Source: Apirhabdus apintestini
GTDB taxonomy: Bacteria > Pseudomonadota > Gammaproteobacteria > Enterobacterales > Enterobacteriaceae
Length of the DNA stretch: 64,000 nucleotides
NCBI GenBank assembly: GCA_033977085.1
Contig: CP138906.1
Coordinates: 3,906,001-3,970,000, forward strand
Reading direction: 5' to 3'
Below are positions 21,096-31,812 of this stretch, piece after piece. Under the pieces are notes generated by a model that worked only from the letters and a program-made list of their open reading frames with translations, searched no databases and was not told where the DNA came from. The position numbers were made by a program, and so were the translations under genes. Within the stretch, counting starts at the first letter, position 1, and each line of letters begins with the position of its first letter.

Positions 21096-22643
21096 ATGTC
21101 AGTATCTAAAAAACCAATGGTTCTGGTCATCCTGGATGGCTACGGTTATCGCGAAGATCAGCAGGATAATGCTATTACTCGCGCAAAAACGCCGGTAATG
21201 GACGCCCTATGGGCAAAGCGCCCTCATACGCTAATTGATGCATCAGGGCTAGAAGTTGGCCTTCCCGATCGCCAAATGGGTAACTCAGAAGTTGGACACG
21301 TAAACCTGGGCGCGGGGCGCGTCGTTTATCAGGACCTCACCAGGCTGGACGTTGAAATCAAAGAGCGCTCATTCTTCAAAAATCCTGCGCTATCCGCCGC
21401 TGTCGATAAAGCAGTCTCCGCCGACAAAGCTGTACATATTATGGGCCTGCTCTCCGCGGGCGGCGTTCACAGTCATGAAGACCATATAATGGCAATGATT
21501 GAACTAGCCGCAGAGCGCGGTGCACAGAAGATTTATCTGCACGCATTTCTGGATGGACGCGATACGCCGCCGCGTAGCGCAGAGCCATCCCTCCGCCGCT
21601 TCAGTGAAAAGTTTAACGCGCTAGGTAAAGGCCGCGTGGCTTCTCTCATTGGCCGTTACTACGCAATGGATCGCGATAATCGCTGGGATCGCGTTGAGCT
21701 AGCCTATGATTTATTGACGCAGGCTTCAGGAGAATACCTGACTGATAGCGCTGTAGCAGGGCTTCAGGCGGCTTATGCGCGCGATGAAAATGATGAGTTT
21801 GTAAAACCAACGGTAATTCGCGCAAACGGTGAACCGGATGCCGCGATGGAAGATGGCGATGCGCTCATCTTTATGAATTTCCGAGCCGATCGCGCCCGCC
21901 AAATCACCCGCGCATTCGTAAATCCAGACTTTACCGGCTTCGCGCGCAAAAAAGTGGTTAACTTCAGCGATTTTGTCATGCTGACAGAATATGCTGCTGA
22001 TATTAATACAACCTGCGCCTACCCGCCGGCCTCGTTACTAAATACTTTTGGTGAGTGGATGGCGAAGCAGGATAAAACCCAATTGCGCATTTCCGAAACT
22101 GAAAAATATGCACACGTTACCTTCTTCTTTAACGGTGGCGTCGAGACGCCATTTGAAGGCGAAGATCGCATCCTGATTAACTCTCCGCAGGTGGCAACCT
22201 ACGATTTACAGCCTGAGATGAGTTCTGAAGAACTTACAGAGAAGCTGGTTGGTGCCATACAGAGCGGCAAATACGACGCGATTATTTGTAACTATCCGAA
22301 CGGCGATATGGTTGGGCATACCGGCGTTTTTGAAGCCGCGGTTAAAGCCGTAGAAACGCTGGATGCCTGCCTCGATAAAGTAACGCAGGCAGTGGAAACT
22401 GCTGGCGGCCAACTGCTGATTACCGCCGATCACGGCAATGCAGAGCAAATGCGCGATCCGGCCACCGGCCAGGCGCATACGGCGCATACCAACCTGCCGG
22501 TCCCGCTGATTTATGTGGGTGAAAAATCAGTGAAAGCAATCGACGGTGGCCGGCTCTCAGATATAGCGCCAACCATGCTGACTCTCATGGGAATGGAAAT
22601 CCCGCAAGAGATGACTGGTAAGCCGCTGTTCATCGTGGAATAA
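21096..22643 (+). CDS. gpmI: 2,3-bisphosphoglycerate-independent phosphoglycerate mutase
   Basis: A 515-residue Mn-dependent glycolytic enzyme of the alkaline-phosphatase superfamily (gpmM in E. coli). I chose the ATG at 21096 (MSVSKKPMVLVILDGYGY) over the in-frame ATG at 21087, since it matches the family start. The catalytic serine lies in RQMGNSEVGHVNLGAGR; metal ligands lie in LDGYG, ITADHGNAEQM and GHTGVFEAA. Intact. It is followed immediately by a hairpin and envC. Confidence 0.97.
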   Translation: MSVSKKPMVLVILDGYGYREDQQDNAITRAKTPVMDALWAKRPHTLIDASGLEVGLPDRQMGNSEVGHVNLGAGRVVYQDLTRLDVEIKERSFFKNPALSAAVDKAVSADKAVHIMGLLSAGGVHSHEDHIMAMIELAAERGAQKIYLHAFLDGRDTPPRSAEPSLRRFSEKFNALGKGRVASLIGRYYAMDRDNRWDRVELAYDLLTQASGEYLTDSAVAGLQAAYARDENDEFVKPTVIRANGEPDAAMEDGDALIFMNFRADRARQITRAFVNPDFTGFARKKVVNFSDFVMLTEYAADINTTCAYPPASLLNTFGEWMAKQDKTQLRISETEKYAHVTFFFNGGVETPFEGEDRILINSPQVATYDLQPEMSSEELTEKLVGAIQSGKYDAIICNYPNGDMVGHTGVFEAAVKAVETLDACLDKVTQAVETAGGQLLITADHGNAEQMRDPATGQAHTAHTNLPVPLIYVGEKSVKAIDGGRLSDIAPTMLTLMGMEIPQEMTGKPLFIVE

Positions 22644-22672
22644 TCTTTCCCCATGTGGGGAAAGACGATTTT
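22644..22672 (+). terminator. Hairpin after gpmI overlapping the envC 5' end
   Basis: TCTTTCCCC pairs perfectly with GGGGAAAGA around the loop ATGT, and T5 follows four bases later. It starts at the gpmI stop. The first possible envC ATG (22653) lies in its loop, so it may weaken transcription or translation of envC, or the real envC start lies further on. Confidence 0.65.
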
Positions 22673-23934
22673 TGCGAGAACATGGGGCAATATATCGGGA
22701 CGATTCCCGTTAAAGCCTTTCGTTTACGCCAGCGCGTTCAGCGCTGGCGTATTGTTATGCCTGACATCCGCTCAGGCCGACGATAAGGCACGCCTTAAAT
22801 CTATTCAACAGGACATCGCCGCCAAAGAGCAGGCCGTCCGGCAAAAGCAGCAGCAGCGCACTGCGCTCCTCAATACGTTACAGGCCCAGGAAAAAGCGAT
22901 AGCCACCGCCGCCCGTAAGCTGCGCGAAACACAAAACGTTCTCACCGCCCTCAACCAACAAATCACTACTTTAAACGCCTCTATCAGCCGCCTTGAAAAA
23001 CAGCGTATAGCCCAAACGCGCGCGCTTGCGGCCCGGCTCGACGCAGCATTCCGTCAGGGGCCTCACACGGGTCTACAGCTGATTTTAAGCGGTGAGGAAG
23101 GCCAGCGCGGGCAGCGTCTGCAGGCTTATTTTGGCTATCTGAATCAGGCGCGTAGAAACACTATTCACGATTTGCAAAAAACGCGGGCGGTGGTATCGCA
23201 GCAAAAGCAGAGCTGGAAGAAAAACAATCACAACAGCAAACATTGCTCTATAACCAGCGCGCTGAGCAAGGAAAACTGGAAGCGGCTCGTCGCGAGCGTA
23301 AAAATACGCTTAGTCGCCTTGAAGTCTCTATTCATGAAAACCAGCAGCAGTTGAATGAGATGCGGCAGAACGAGTCGCGCCTGCGCGATCGCATCGCCCA
23401 AGCCACCGCGGCGGCAAAAGCACGCGCCGAGCGTGAAGCCAAAGAAGCGCAGCGTGTACGCGATCGCCAAAAGGAAGCGTCACGTAAAGGCACCACCTAC
23501 AGGCCAACGGAGAGTGAGCGTTCGCTCATGGCGCGAACCGGCGGCCTTGGCTCTCCGCGCGGCCAGGCGCTTTGGCCTGCCCGAGGGCCGCTGTTACATC
23601 GCTTTGGCGAAGCGCTGCAGGGCGAACTACGATGGAAAGGCATTGTGGTTGGCGCATCCGAAGGGGCCGAAGTAAAAGCCATTGCCGATGGGCGCGTAAT
23701 TCTGGCCGACTGGCTTCAGGGATACGGACTGGTGGTGGTCATCGAGCACGGAAAAGGCGATATGAGTCTTTATGGTTATAATCAAAGTGCGCTGGTAAAT
23801 GTCGGCGCGCAGGTTAGAGCAGGACAACCCGTTGCGCTGGTTGGCAACAGCGGGGGCCGAGGGCGGCCATCGCTCTATTTTGAGATTCGTCGCCAGGGCA
23901 GGCCGTCAATCCACTACCGTGGTTGGGAAAATAA
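22653..23934 (+). CDS. envC: Murein-hydrolase activator EnvC (two frameshifts as sequenced)
   Basis: A periplasmic divisome factor that activates amidases AmiA and AmiB. It has a signal-like segment (FVYASAFSAGVLLCL), a long coiled coil rich in Q, K and R, and a C-terminal degenerate LytM domain (GYGLVVVIEHGKGDMSLYGY). The frame breaks at about 23206 (A4 should be A5, restoring QQKAELEEKQ) and near 23898, where GGCCAGG is read as GGCAGG. The corrected end is AVNPLPWLGK with its stop at 23934. The start is uncertain: the ATG at 22653 has no ribosome site and lies in a hairpin loop. Confidence 0.9.
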
Positions 23935-23937
23935 GTT

Positions 23938-24885
23938 TTGCTGCGATTCCGAAGTACAATTTTTGCGGTAACCGTATCGCTGATGCTAAATGCTAACGCG
24001 GTTGCGGGAAAGCTGGCGATTGTGATTGATGATTTTGGCTATCGTCCGCATCAGGAAAATCAGGTTATCGCTTTTCCAGCCCCCATTTCTATCGCCGTAC
24101 TGCCTAACGCACCGCATGCCCGGGACATGGCCAATAAAGCGTGGGGTGCCGGGCACGAAGTGCTTATTCACTTACCGATGGCCCCGTTAAGTAAACAGCC
24201 GCTGGAAAAAGACACCCTGCGCCCAGAAATGAGCAGCGCTGAAATCGAGCGAATTATCCACGACGCCGTGCAGAAAGTCCCGCACGCTACGGGTTTGAAT
24301 AATCACATGGGTAGCGCCATGACCTCCAGCCTGTTCGGTATGCAAAAGGTCATGCAGGCGCTCGAGAATTATCGCCTTTATTTCCTTGATAGTGTCACCA
24401 TCGGTAATAGCCAGGCAACGCGCGCCGCCGCAGGCACTGGCGTTAAAGTAATTAAACGTAAGGTTTTTCTGGATGATAACCAGAATGAAGCCGCTGTTCG
24501 CCAGCAATATGACCGTGCGATAGCGCTGGCGCGACGTAATGGCTCGGCGATTGCTATCGGCCATCCGCACCCCACTACGGTGCGAGTGCTTCAGCAAGAG
24601 TTACGCAGACTACCCTCAGATATCACACTGGTACGCCCATCGAGCCTGTTGAATGAACCACAGCATGCGGCAGCCTCTACGCCGGGCTACGCTGACGCCG
24701 CACCGCCCGCGCATAAGCCTCTTTCACCCACGGCGCAAAACCTGCATATTTGTAAGCTGAGGCGGCGACCAGCGCCGGTGAATGCAGATCGCTTCTTTAG
24801 CGTCTTACAAGAGAGCATGGCGCAAAGTACGCTGGTTAAATATCTTCAACTTCAGTGGCAAGGCTGGAACCAGCCGCGCAGCTAA
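23938..24885 (+). CDS. yibQ: Divergent polysaccharide-deacetylase family protein YibQ
   Basis: A 315-residue secreted protein with a signal peptide (MLRFRSTIFAVTVSLMLNAN) and the domain opening KLAIVIDDFGYRPHQ. The DD, the HLPMAP motif, the NNHMGSAMT segment and AIGHPHP mark the deacetylase-like fold. The substrate is unknown. It follows envC by 3 bases, as in E. coli, and is probably cotranscribed. Intact. Confidence 0.94.
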   Translation: MLRFRSTIFAVTVSLMLNANAVAGKLAIVIDDFGYRPHQENQVIAFPAPISIAVLPNAPHARDMANKAWGAGHEVLIHLPMAPLSKQPLEKDTLRPEMSSAEIERIIHDAVQKVPHATGLNNHMGSAMTSSLFGMQKVMQALENYRLYFLDSVTIGNSQATRAAAGTGVKVIKRKVFLDDNQNEAAVRQQYDRAIALARRNGSAIAIGHPHPTTVRVLQQELRRLPSDITLVRPSSLLNEPQHAAASTPGYADAAPPAHKPLSPTAQNLHICKLRRRPAPVNADRFFSVLQESMAQSTLVKYLQLQWQGWNQPRS

Positions 24886-25002
24886 TACGAAAACCAAGTA
24901 GACTTTCCGTAAAACTCTTCGCATAGAAAGCGACGTTGATTGCGTGCTGAAAAGGCGTATTGCGAATGCCTTTGTGAGGATCCACTCGCATTTTTACTAA
25001 GA

Positions 25003-25027
25003 GAAGGGCCGCTTTTAGCGGCCCTTC
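25003..25027. terminator. Bidirectional terminator between yibQ and tdh
   Basis: GAAGGGCCGC and GCGGCCCTTC form a perfect 10-bp stem around TTTTA, between two convergent genes and about 20 bases from the tdh stop. Confidence 0.85.
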
Positions 25028-25047
25028 TTCCGGGTGAATAAGCGCGT

Positions 25048-26076
25048 TTAGGCACCCCAGTCTAAAATAACTTTTCCAGACTGGCCGGAGCGCATAGCGT
25101 CGAAGCCTTTCTGAAAATCATCAATAGAAAAACGATGTGTAATGATGGGTTCTAAATCAAGGCCAGACTGAATGAGGGCCGCCATTTTGTACCAGGTCTC
25201 GAACATTTCGCGGCCATAGATCCCCTTAATGAACAGCCCCTTAAATATGACTTTCGTCCAGTCAACGGCCATATCTGATGGAGGAATGCCTAGCATCGCA
25301 ATACGCCCACCGTGATTCATGGTATCCAGCATAGTTCGAAACGCGGGTGGCGCACCGGACATTTCCAGACCAACGTCAAACCCCTCGCTCATACCTAGCT
25401 CATGCATGACGTCAGGCAAATTTTCCTGCGCCACATTTACCGCCCTGGTTACACCCATTTTGCGCGCCAGCCCCAGGCGATATTCATTTACATCGGTTAT
25501 CACAACATTCCGGGCTCCCACGTGCTTTGCCACTGCGGCAGCCATAATGCCGATAGGTCCGGCGCCGGAAACCAGGACATCCTCGCCGACCAAATCAAAC
25601 GACAGCGCGGTATGTACCGCATTACCAAATGGATCGAAAATAGAGGCCAAATCGTCAGAAATATTGTCCGGGATTTTGAAGGCGTTAAAGGCCGGGATAA
25701 CCAGATATTGCGCAAAACAGCCGGACCGGTTGACGCCAACGCCAATGGTGTTGCGACACAGGTGCGTGCGCCCCGCCCGACAATTACGGCAGTGCCCGCA
25801 GGTAATATGGCCTTCGCCAGATACGCGATCGCCGATGCGAAAACCGCGCACCTCCTGCCCCATTCCAACGACTTCTCCAACATATTCATGGCCTACGACC
25901 ATCGGCACCGGAATCGTTTTTTGCGACCACTCATCCCAGTTGTAAATATGTACGTCTGTGCCGCAAATAGCGGTTTTACGAATCTTAATCAGTAAATCGT
26001 TATGCCCCACCTCAGGTTGAGGGACATCGGTCATCCAGATACCTTCTTCGGCTTTCAGTTTCGCTAACGCTTTCAT
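25048..26076 (-). CDS. tdh: L-threonine 3-dehydrogenase
   Basis: A 342-residue zinc alcohol-dehydrogenase-family enzyme that oxidises threonine to 2-amino-3-ketobutyrate. Catalytic zinc ligands lie in AICGTDVHIYNWDEW and GHEYVGEV; the structural zinc site is CGHCRNCRAGRTHLC. NAD binding is at GAGPIGIMAAAVAKH. It is 9 bases downstream of kbl, whose enzyme takes its product. Intact. Confidence 0.97.
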   Translation of the reverse strand: MKALAKLKAEEGIWMTDVPQPEVGHNDLLIKIRKTAICGTDVHIYNWDEWSQKTIPVPMVVGHEYVGEVVGMGQEVRGFRIGDRVSGEGHITCGHCRNCRAGRTHLCRNTIGVGVNRSGCFAQYLVIPAFNAFKIPDNISDDLASIFDPFGNAVHTALSFDLVGEDVLVSGAGPIGIMAAAVAKHVGARNVVITDVNEYRLGLARKMGVTRAVNVAQENLPDVMHELGMSEGFDVGLEMSGAPPAFRTMLDTMNHGGRIAMLGIPPSDMAVDWTKVIFKGLFIKGIYGREMFETWYKMAALIQSGLDLEPIITHRFSIDDFQKGFDAMRSGQSGKVILDWGA

Positions 26077-26085
26077 AACGTGTCC

Positions 26086-27283
26086 TCAGGCAATAACGTT
26101 CAGCTTCCGGCCAATGCGCGTAAACGCGTCAATGGCACGCTCAATTTGCTCGGTGGAGTGCGCCGCAGACATCTGCGTACGAATGCGCGCCTGGCCTTTT
26201 GGTACCACAGGATAGAAAAATCCGGTAACGTAAATGCCTTCCTGCTGCAGCTCACGGGCAAAATTCTGAGCCACGACGGCATCACCCAGCATGACTGGGA
26301 TAATCGCATGGTCGGCTCCAGCCAGCGTAAAGCCGGCAGCACTCATCCGTTCCCTGAACAAACGAGCATTGGCCCACAGTCGCTCACGCGGCTCACTGCC
26401 GCTGGCCAGCATCTCCAGCACCTGAATTGACGCGGAAACAATCGCCGGAGCCAGAGAGTTAGAGAATAAATAGGGCCTAGAACGTTGACGCAGCCACTCC
26501 ACCACCTCTTTTCGGGCTGCAGTATAACCACCGGATGCGCCGCCCAGCGCCTTACCCAGTGTGCCGGTAATAATGTCAACGCGGTCCATCACACCGCAAT
26601 ATTCATGCGTTCCACGCCCATTTTCGCCCACGAATCCGACAGCATGGGAATCATCTACCATTACCAGCGCATCATATTTATCCGCCAGATCGCAGACGCC
26701 CTGCAGATTTGCAATAACGCCATCCATTGAGAACACGCCATCGGTCGCTATCATGATATGACGCGCACCAGCCTCGCGTGCTTCTCTCAGGCGCTGGTCC
26801 AGTCTCTTCCATATTATTGTTGGCATAGCGGTAGCGCTTCGCTTTACACAGACGCACGCCGTCGATAATCGACGCATGGTTTAGCGCATCAGAGATAATC
26901 GCATCTTCCGGCCCCAGCAGCGTTTCAAATAACCCACCGTTAGCGTCATAACACGATGAGTACAAAATCGCATCTTCCATCCCCAGGAAATCTGCGAGCT
27001 TTTGCTCAAGCTGTTTGTGGCTATCCTGAGTACCGCAGATGAAGCGTACCGACGCCATACCAAAACCGTGACTGTCCATTCCCTGTTTCGCCGCCGCAAT
27101 CAGCGCCGGGTGATTGGCCAATCCTAAATAGTTATTAGCGCAGAAATTAATGACACTGCCGCCGCCCGCGACCGTAATATCCGCCTGCTGCGCGGAGGTA
27201 ATAATGCGTTCCTCCTTGAACAGCCCTTCAGCGCGTGCCGCATCCAGACTGGCCGTTAACTGTTGATAAAAATCTCTTCGCAT
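26086..27283 (-). CDS. kbl: 2-amino-3-ketobutyrate CoA ligase (one frameshift as sequenced)
   Basis: A PLP enzyme that splits 2-amino-3-ketobutyrate with CoA into glycine and acetyl-CoA; with tdh it forms the threonine degradation pathway. The PLP lysine lies in TGTLGKALGGASGGY. The frame breaks at 26800-26806, where the coding strand reads GAGACTGG but NNMEELDQRLREAREAG requires GAGCTGG; removing one base gives 398 residues, the E. coli length. The extra base again falls inside AGCT. Confidence 0.95.
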
Positions 27284-27514
27284 TGCAATTCTCCAAGCAT
27301 GACGAAATTTGGCCCATATTACCTAAAGGTACGGTCTGATACGAGATGACGCTTCAGGGATTACCCATTTTGCAGCATAAATCACGACCACCGGTAAAAG
27401 TTTCAGGATCGATATTGCTCCCGGGCTGCCCGGTCATCAATGAGATGGTATGATAAAAGGCATTAAGCGCCCGGGCGCCTGTCGCCCGGCTCCACTGTTT
27501 AAAGGTTAACACTT

Positions 27515-28447
27515 ATGATTATTGTCACCGGCGGCGCTGGCTTCATCGGCAGCAACATTATCAAAGCTTTGAACGAAATTGGACGTAACGATATTCTGGT
27601 TGTGGATAACCTGAAAGACGGTACCAAGTTTATTAATCTGGTGGATCTGAATATCGCCGATTACATGGATAAAGAAGACTTCCTGATTCAAATCATGGCC
27701 GGTGAAGATCTCGGTGACATTGACGCCATCTTTCATGAGGGCGCCTGCTCATCCACTACGGAGTGGGATGGTAAGTACATGATGGATAACAACTATCAGT
27801 ACTCAAAAGAGCCGCTTCATTATTGCCTTGAACATGAAATTCCTTTCCTGTATGCTTCTTCTGCCGCCACTTATGGCGGCCGCAGCAGCGATTTTATTGA
27901 ATCCCGCGAATACGAACAGCCGCTCAACGTTTACGGCTATTCCAAATTTTTATTCGATGAATACGTGCGCCAAATACTTCCACAAGCATCATCTCAAATT
28001 GTCGGTTTCCGCTATTTTAATGTGTATGGTCCGCGTGAAGGCCATAAAGGCAGTATGGCAAGCGTTGCTTTCCATTTAAATACTCAGCTTAACAACGGGG
28101 AGAACCCCAAATTATTCGAAGGAAGCGACGGCTTTAAGCGAGATTTTATCTATGTGGGCGATGTCGCTGCTGTTAACCTGTGGTTCTGGCAACACGGTAA
28201 ATCCGGCATATTTAACTGCGGCACCGGTCGCGCCGAATCTTTCCAGGCCGTCGCCGACGCTGCGCTCGCGTATCATCAGAAAGGCAGCATTGAATACATT
28301 CCCTTCCCGGAAAAGCTGAAAGGCCGCTATCAGGCTTATACTCAGGCCGATCTGACAAATCTGCGCGCCGCAGGATACAGCCAGCCGTTTAAAACAGTGG
28401 CAGAAGGCGTTGCGGAATATATGGCCTGGCTGAATCGCAGCGTATAA
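27515..28447 (+). CDS. hldD: ADP-L-glycero-D-manno-heptose 6-epimerase
   Basis: A 310-residue short-chain dehydrogenase/reductase (rfaD/waaD) that converts ADP-D,D-heptose to ADP-L,D-heptose for the LPS inner core. It has the NADP-binding GGAGFIGSN at the N-terminus, SSAATYGG, and the catalytic YGYSK. It is the first gene of hldD-waaF-waaC. The E. coli htrL gene between kbl and hldD is absent here. Intact. Confidence 0.97.
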   Translation: MIIVTGGAGFIGSNIIKALNEIGRNDILVVDNLKDGTKFINLVDLNIADYMDKEDFLIQIMAGEDLGDIDAIFHEGACSSTTEWDGKYMMDNNYQYSKEPLHYCLEHEIPFLYASSAATYGGRSSDFIESREYEQPLNVYGYSKFLFDEYVRQILPQASSQIVGFRYFNVYGPREGHKGSMASVAFHLNTQLNNGENPKLFEGSDGFKRDFIYVGDVAAVNLWFWQHGKSGIFNCGTGRAESFQAVADAALAYHQKGSIEYIPFPEKLKGRYQAYTQADLTNLRAAGYSQPFKTVAEGVAEYMAWLNRSV

Positions 28448-28461
28448 CGGTTGCCTTGCTC

Positions 28462-29507
28462 ATGAAAATATTGGTGATTGGCCCTTCGTGGGTAGGCGAC
28501 ATGATGATGTCGCAAAGTCTTTATCGCACGCTTCGAGCCCGCTATCCTCAGGCAATTATCGATGTAATGGCACCTGCATGGTGCCGTCCTTTACTCGCCC
28601 GCATGCCGGAAGTGAACGAAGCCATTTCCATGCCTCTGGGGCATGGGGCTTTTGCACTGAGTGAACGCCGCCGTCTGGGTTTAGCTCTGAGAGAAAAACG
28701 CTACGATCGCGCTTTTGTACTACCTAACTCATTTAAATCAGCGTTAATTCCTTTTTTGCTCACATCCCAATTCGGACCGGCTGGCGGGGAGAAATGCGCT
28801 ACGGTCTGTTAAATGATGTTCGCAAGCTGGATAAATCAGCATGGCCGCTTATGGTTGAGCGCTATATCGCACTGGCCTACGACAAAGGGACAATGCAATC
28901 GGCAAAAGAACTGCCTCACCCTCTGCTCTGGCCACAATTACAGGTTAGCGAAGGGGAAAAAGGTAAAGTCTGCGCTCAGTTCTCTATCGACGACGCTCGC
29001 CCATTAATCGGATTTTGTCCGGGCGCTGAGTTCGGGCCAGCCAAACGCTGGCCACATTACCATTATGCATCTCTGGCTCAGTCCCTCATAGAGGATGGCT
29101 ACCAAATTACGCTATTTGGCTCCGCAAAGGATAAAACCGCCGGTGAACAGATTATCGCGGCCCTTCCCGCCGAGCAGCAGCCATGGTGCCGAAATCTGGC
29201 TGGCGAAACCGAGCTGGATCAAGCCGTGGGGTTAATTGCCGCCTGCCAGGCTATAGTCACTAATGATTCAGGCTTGATGCATGTTGCGGCCGCGCTAGGC
29301 CGCCCACTGGTAGCGGTATATGGCCCTAGCAGCCCGGACTTCACGCCACCGCTATCAAACAAGGCGCGGGTAATCCGCCTAATCAGTGGCTATCATAAAA
29401 TTCGCAAAGGAGCCTGCGGATGAAGGCTATCACCAAAGCCTGATAGATATTTCCCTAAGCGTGTTTTAAATGAACTGCACGGTCTATTAAATAACAAAGA
29501 GGTGTAG
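28462..29507 (+). CDS. waaF: ADP-heptose:LPS heptosyltransferase II (three frameshifts as sequenced)
   Basis: Adds the second heptose to the LPS inner core (GT9). Starts MKILVIGPSWVGDMMMSQSL. Breaks lie at about 28755 (T6 should be T7, restoring PFFAHIPIRTGWRGEMRYG), at 29410-29416 (GAGCTG read as GAGCCTG, restoring RKGAADEGYHQSL) and near 29455 (C3 should be C4). After correction it is 348 residues, as in E. coli, and ends at 29507. The donor-site motif NDSGLMHVAAALGRPLVAVY is intact. Three bases separate it from waaC. Confidence 0.93.
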
Positions 29508-29510
29508 TTT

Positions 29511-30468
29511 ATGCGCGTGTTGATCGTAAAAACATCGTCTATGGGCGATGTTCTGCACACTCTTCCAGCCCTAACCGATGCTGCAAAGGCAATTCCCGGA
29601 ATTCATTTTGACTGGGTGGTTGAAGAAAATTTCGCGCAAATACCGGGCTGGCATCCGGCGGTTAGCAATGTTATCCCCGTAGCTATACGCCGCTGGCGTA
29701 AATCCTGGTTTTCATCAGCAGTTCGCGCTGAGCGTGCCGCATTTCGTCGCAGGCTCCGCTCAGAACGCTATGATGCCGTCATTGATGCGCAGGGGTTAGT
29801 AAAAGCGCGGCTCTGGTCACTCATCATGCAAAAGGCGTTCGCCACGGTTTTGACTGGCGCAGTGCCCGAGAGCCATTAGCGACACTGTTCTATCAGCGCC
29901 GCCACTCAGTACCGAAAAACCAACATGCCGTTGAGCGTACCCGGTTTCTTCGCCAAAAGCCTGGCTATCAAAAACCCGCAGAACAGGGTGATTACGCCAT
30001 TTCAAGCCATTTTGCGGGTTTAAATTTAACGGACGAAAAAAATACGCCGTTTTCTTACATGCAACTACTCGAGAGGATAAACACTGGCCAGAAGAGCACT
30101 GGCGGGAACTTATCGCGCTGATGGGGCCAACGGGGTTAAAGATTAAACTCCCTGGGTGCACCGCATGAGGAAGAACGCGCCAGGCGTTTAGCGGAAGGGT
30201 TCAAATATGCTGAAGTGTTGCCCAAGCTGGATCTCGAATCCATCGCGAGAATACTTGCAGGCGCAAAATTCGTTGTTTCTGTAGATACGGGGTTAAGCCA
30301 TCTGGCCGCCGCGCTGGATTGCCCAAATATCACTTTATATGGCCCTACAGATCCCGGGCTAATTGGTGGGTATGGAAAGCATCAAATCGCATGTCGTGCG
30401 CAAGGCGGGGAGCTTAAAAACTATCAGTAACTTTACTTAGTCAAGCAATAAAAAACTTTCTCTCTTGA
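29511..30468 (+). CDS. waaC: ADP-heptose:LPS heptosyltransferase I (about five frameshifts as sequenced)
   Basis: Adds the first heptose to Kdo (GT9). The N-terminus MRVLIVKTSSMGDVLHTLPA and the C-terminal SVDTGLSHLAAALDCPNITL are clear. Breaks occur near 29803 (A run), 30041 (A7 should be A8), two near 30150 (C and G runs within CTCCCTGGG) and near 30418 (A5 should be A6). With five bases restored the protein has 320 residues (319 in E. coli) and ends QAIKNFLS at 30468. It is the most broken gene here, yet every segment is conserved. Confidence 0.9.
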
Positions 30469-30531
30469 GATTATTATAAATATCCAATTATATTAACAAT
30501 AAGGCCAACATTAATGTGTTGGCCTCAGAGG

Positions 30532-31783
30532 CTAAATAGTTCTATTTCTTCTTTCCGATATAAGGGAGCAAAATAATAGCAACGTAGTCAACCATGATGA
30601 AGGAATAGGCTTAGCATGCATAATTACATCACTTATACCAAATAGTAGCATTGCTATAAGAAATGTTAAAATTAACGGCTCTTTCTCTGAAAAAGAGTAA
30701 TATGCTAGTGATATATAGAAAAATACGAGGATGATTATTCCAATAATTCCTTTTGTCGATAAAGCTTCAATCCACTCATTATGCATGTGTACGTCCAAAT
30801 AAGCAGAAACACTATTGAATATTTTATTTTCCTGAGATAATTGTTTGATTTTTCTTCCCCTATCTTCCAATGATTGCCACGTTAAGTCTTTCTCAGTAAC
30901 TAAAAACCCACCTTCTAGCATCGCAAAACGTGCACCTATAGATGTAGATGCTTTACCTTTTTATAAAGCTCAACATCTTTATAGGCTAAATTTACTCTGG
31001 AAGTGATTGCTTTATTAAACAATAATCCGCATGCCAAAACCAATATAACAAATACAGGGATAATCTTAATTACCTTTCGCTTATCTTTATAAGAAAATAT
31101 AAGCGCAATAGCAGTTATTAACGGTAAAGTAAAAATTGCAGATCTTGTTCCAGTCATCGTCACTGCAGAAAAACTCAGTATAAAAATAATGAAAAAAGAG
31201 GTAATCTATATTTTAAATTAGATTTAAGTAAAGTCAGTAACGCATAAAGTGATGAGAAAGTGATCATATATGCAGCAATAGTAGCGGCCCCCATAGTTCC
31301 GGGGACAGCATCCATTGCAGACAGAGGGATGCGATCAATATTCAAGTAGGCGCCTTGATAGAATGCCCTTATTAACAAAATAATATGCCCTGTTAAAGCA
31401 GGTATCAGAAAATAGTTATAGCTAGAGAATATCTCTCTTTTGGTTATTACCAGAAGTATAAATGCGCTAAAAAATAACATTTTTCCCGCTTCAAGATACC
31501 CACGATATGCATTCTTATATATTGCTTCAGGTGTTTTGAAGTAGCCATACCAAAGCAGGTTAAGACACCCAAGGAATAATAATGACAAGAAAAAACACTT
31601 CATTCCCTTTGACAGCAGTAGATAATATCTTACATTAAAAGAAACAAGAGCTAACGACAGTAAGCCAGCGATAGTAATTGCTTTATTTGCGATATGCGGA
31701 TCAATTGAAAGTGAAATAAATCCAAGCGAAAGAAAAATAAAAATTATTATTGGGATATACCTTCTTAGAAGGAGTTCAATCAT
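30532..31783 (-). CDS. waaL: O-antigen ligase WaaL (two frameshifts as sequenced)
   Basis: A polytopic inner-membrane protein that joins O-antigen to the lipid A-core. Many hydrophobic segments, the TGTRSAI motif with its conserved Arg, and the periplasmic HMHNEWIEALSTKG motif with the catalytic His identify it. Losses of a T near 31186 and an A near 30960 break the frame; with both restored it is 417 residues. It is the last gene of the waaQ operon and converges on waaC, unlike K-12, where waaL follows waaC on the same strand. Confidence 0.88.
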
Positions 31784-31812
31784 ATTAGTTTTCTCGGGAT
31801 ATAATAAACATA

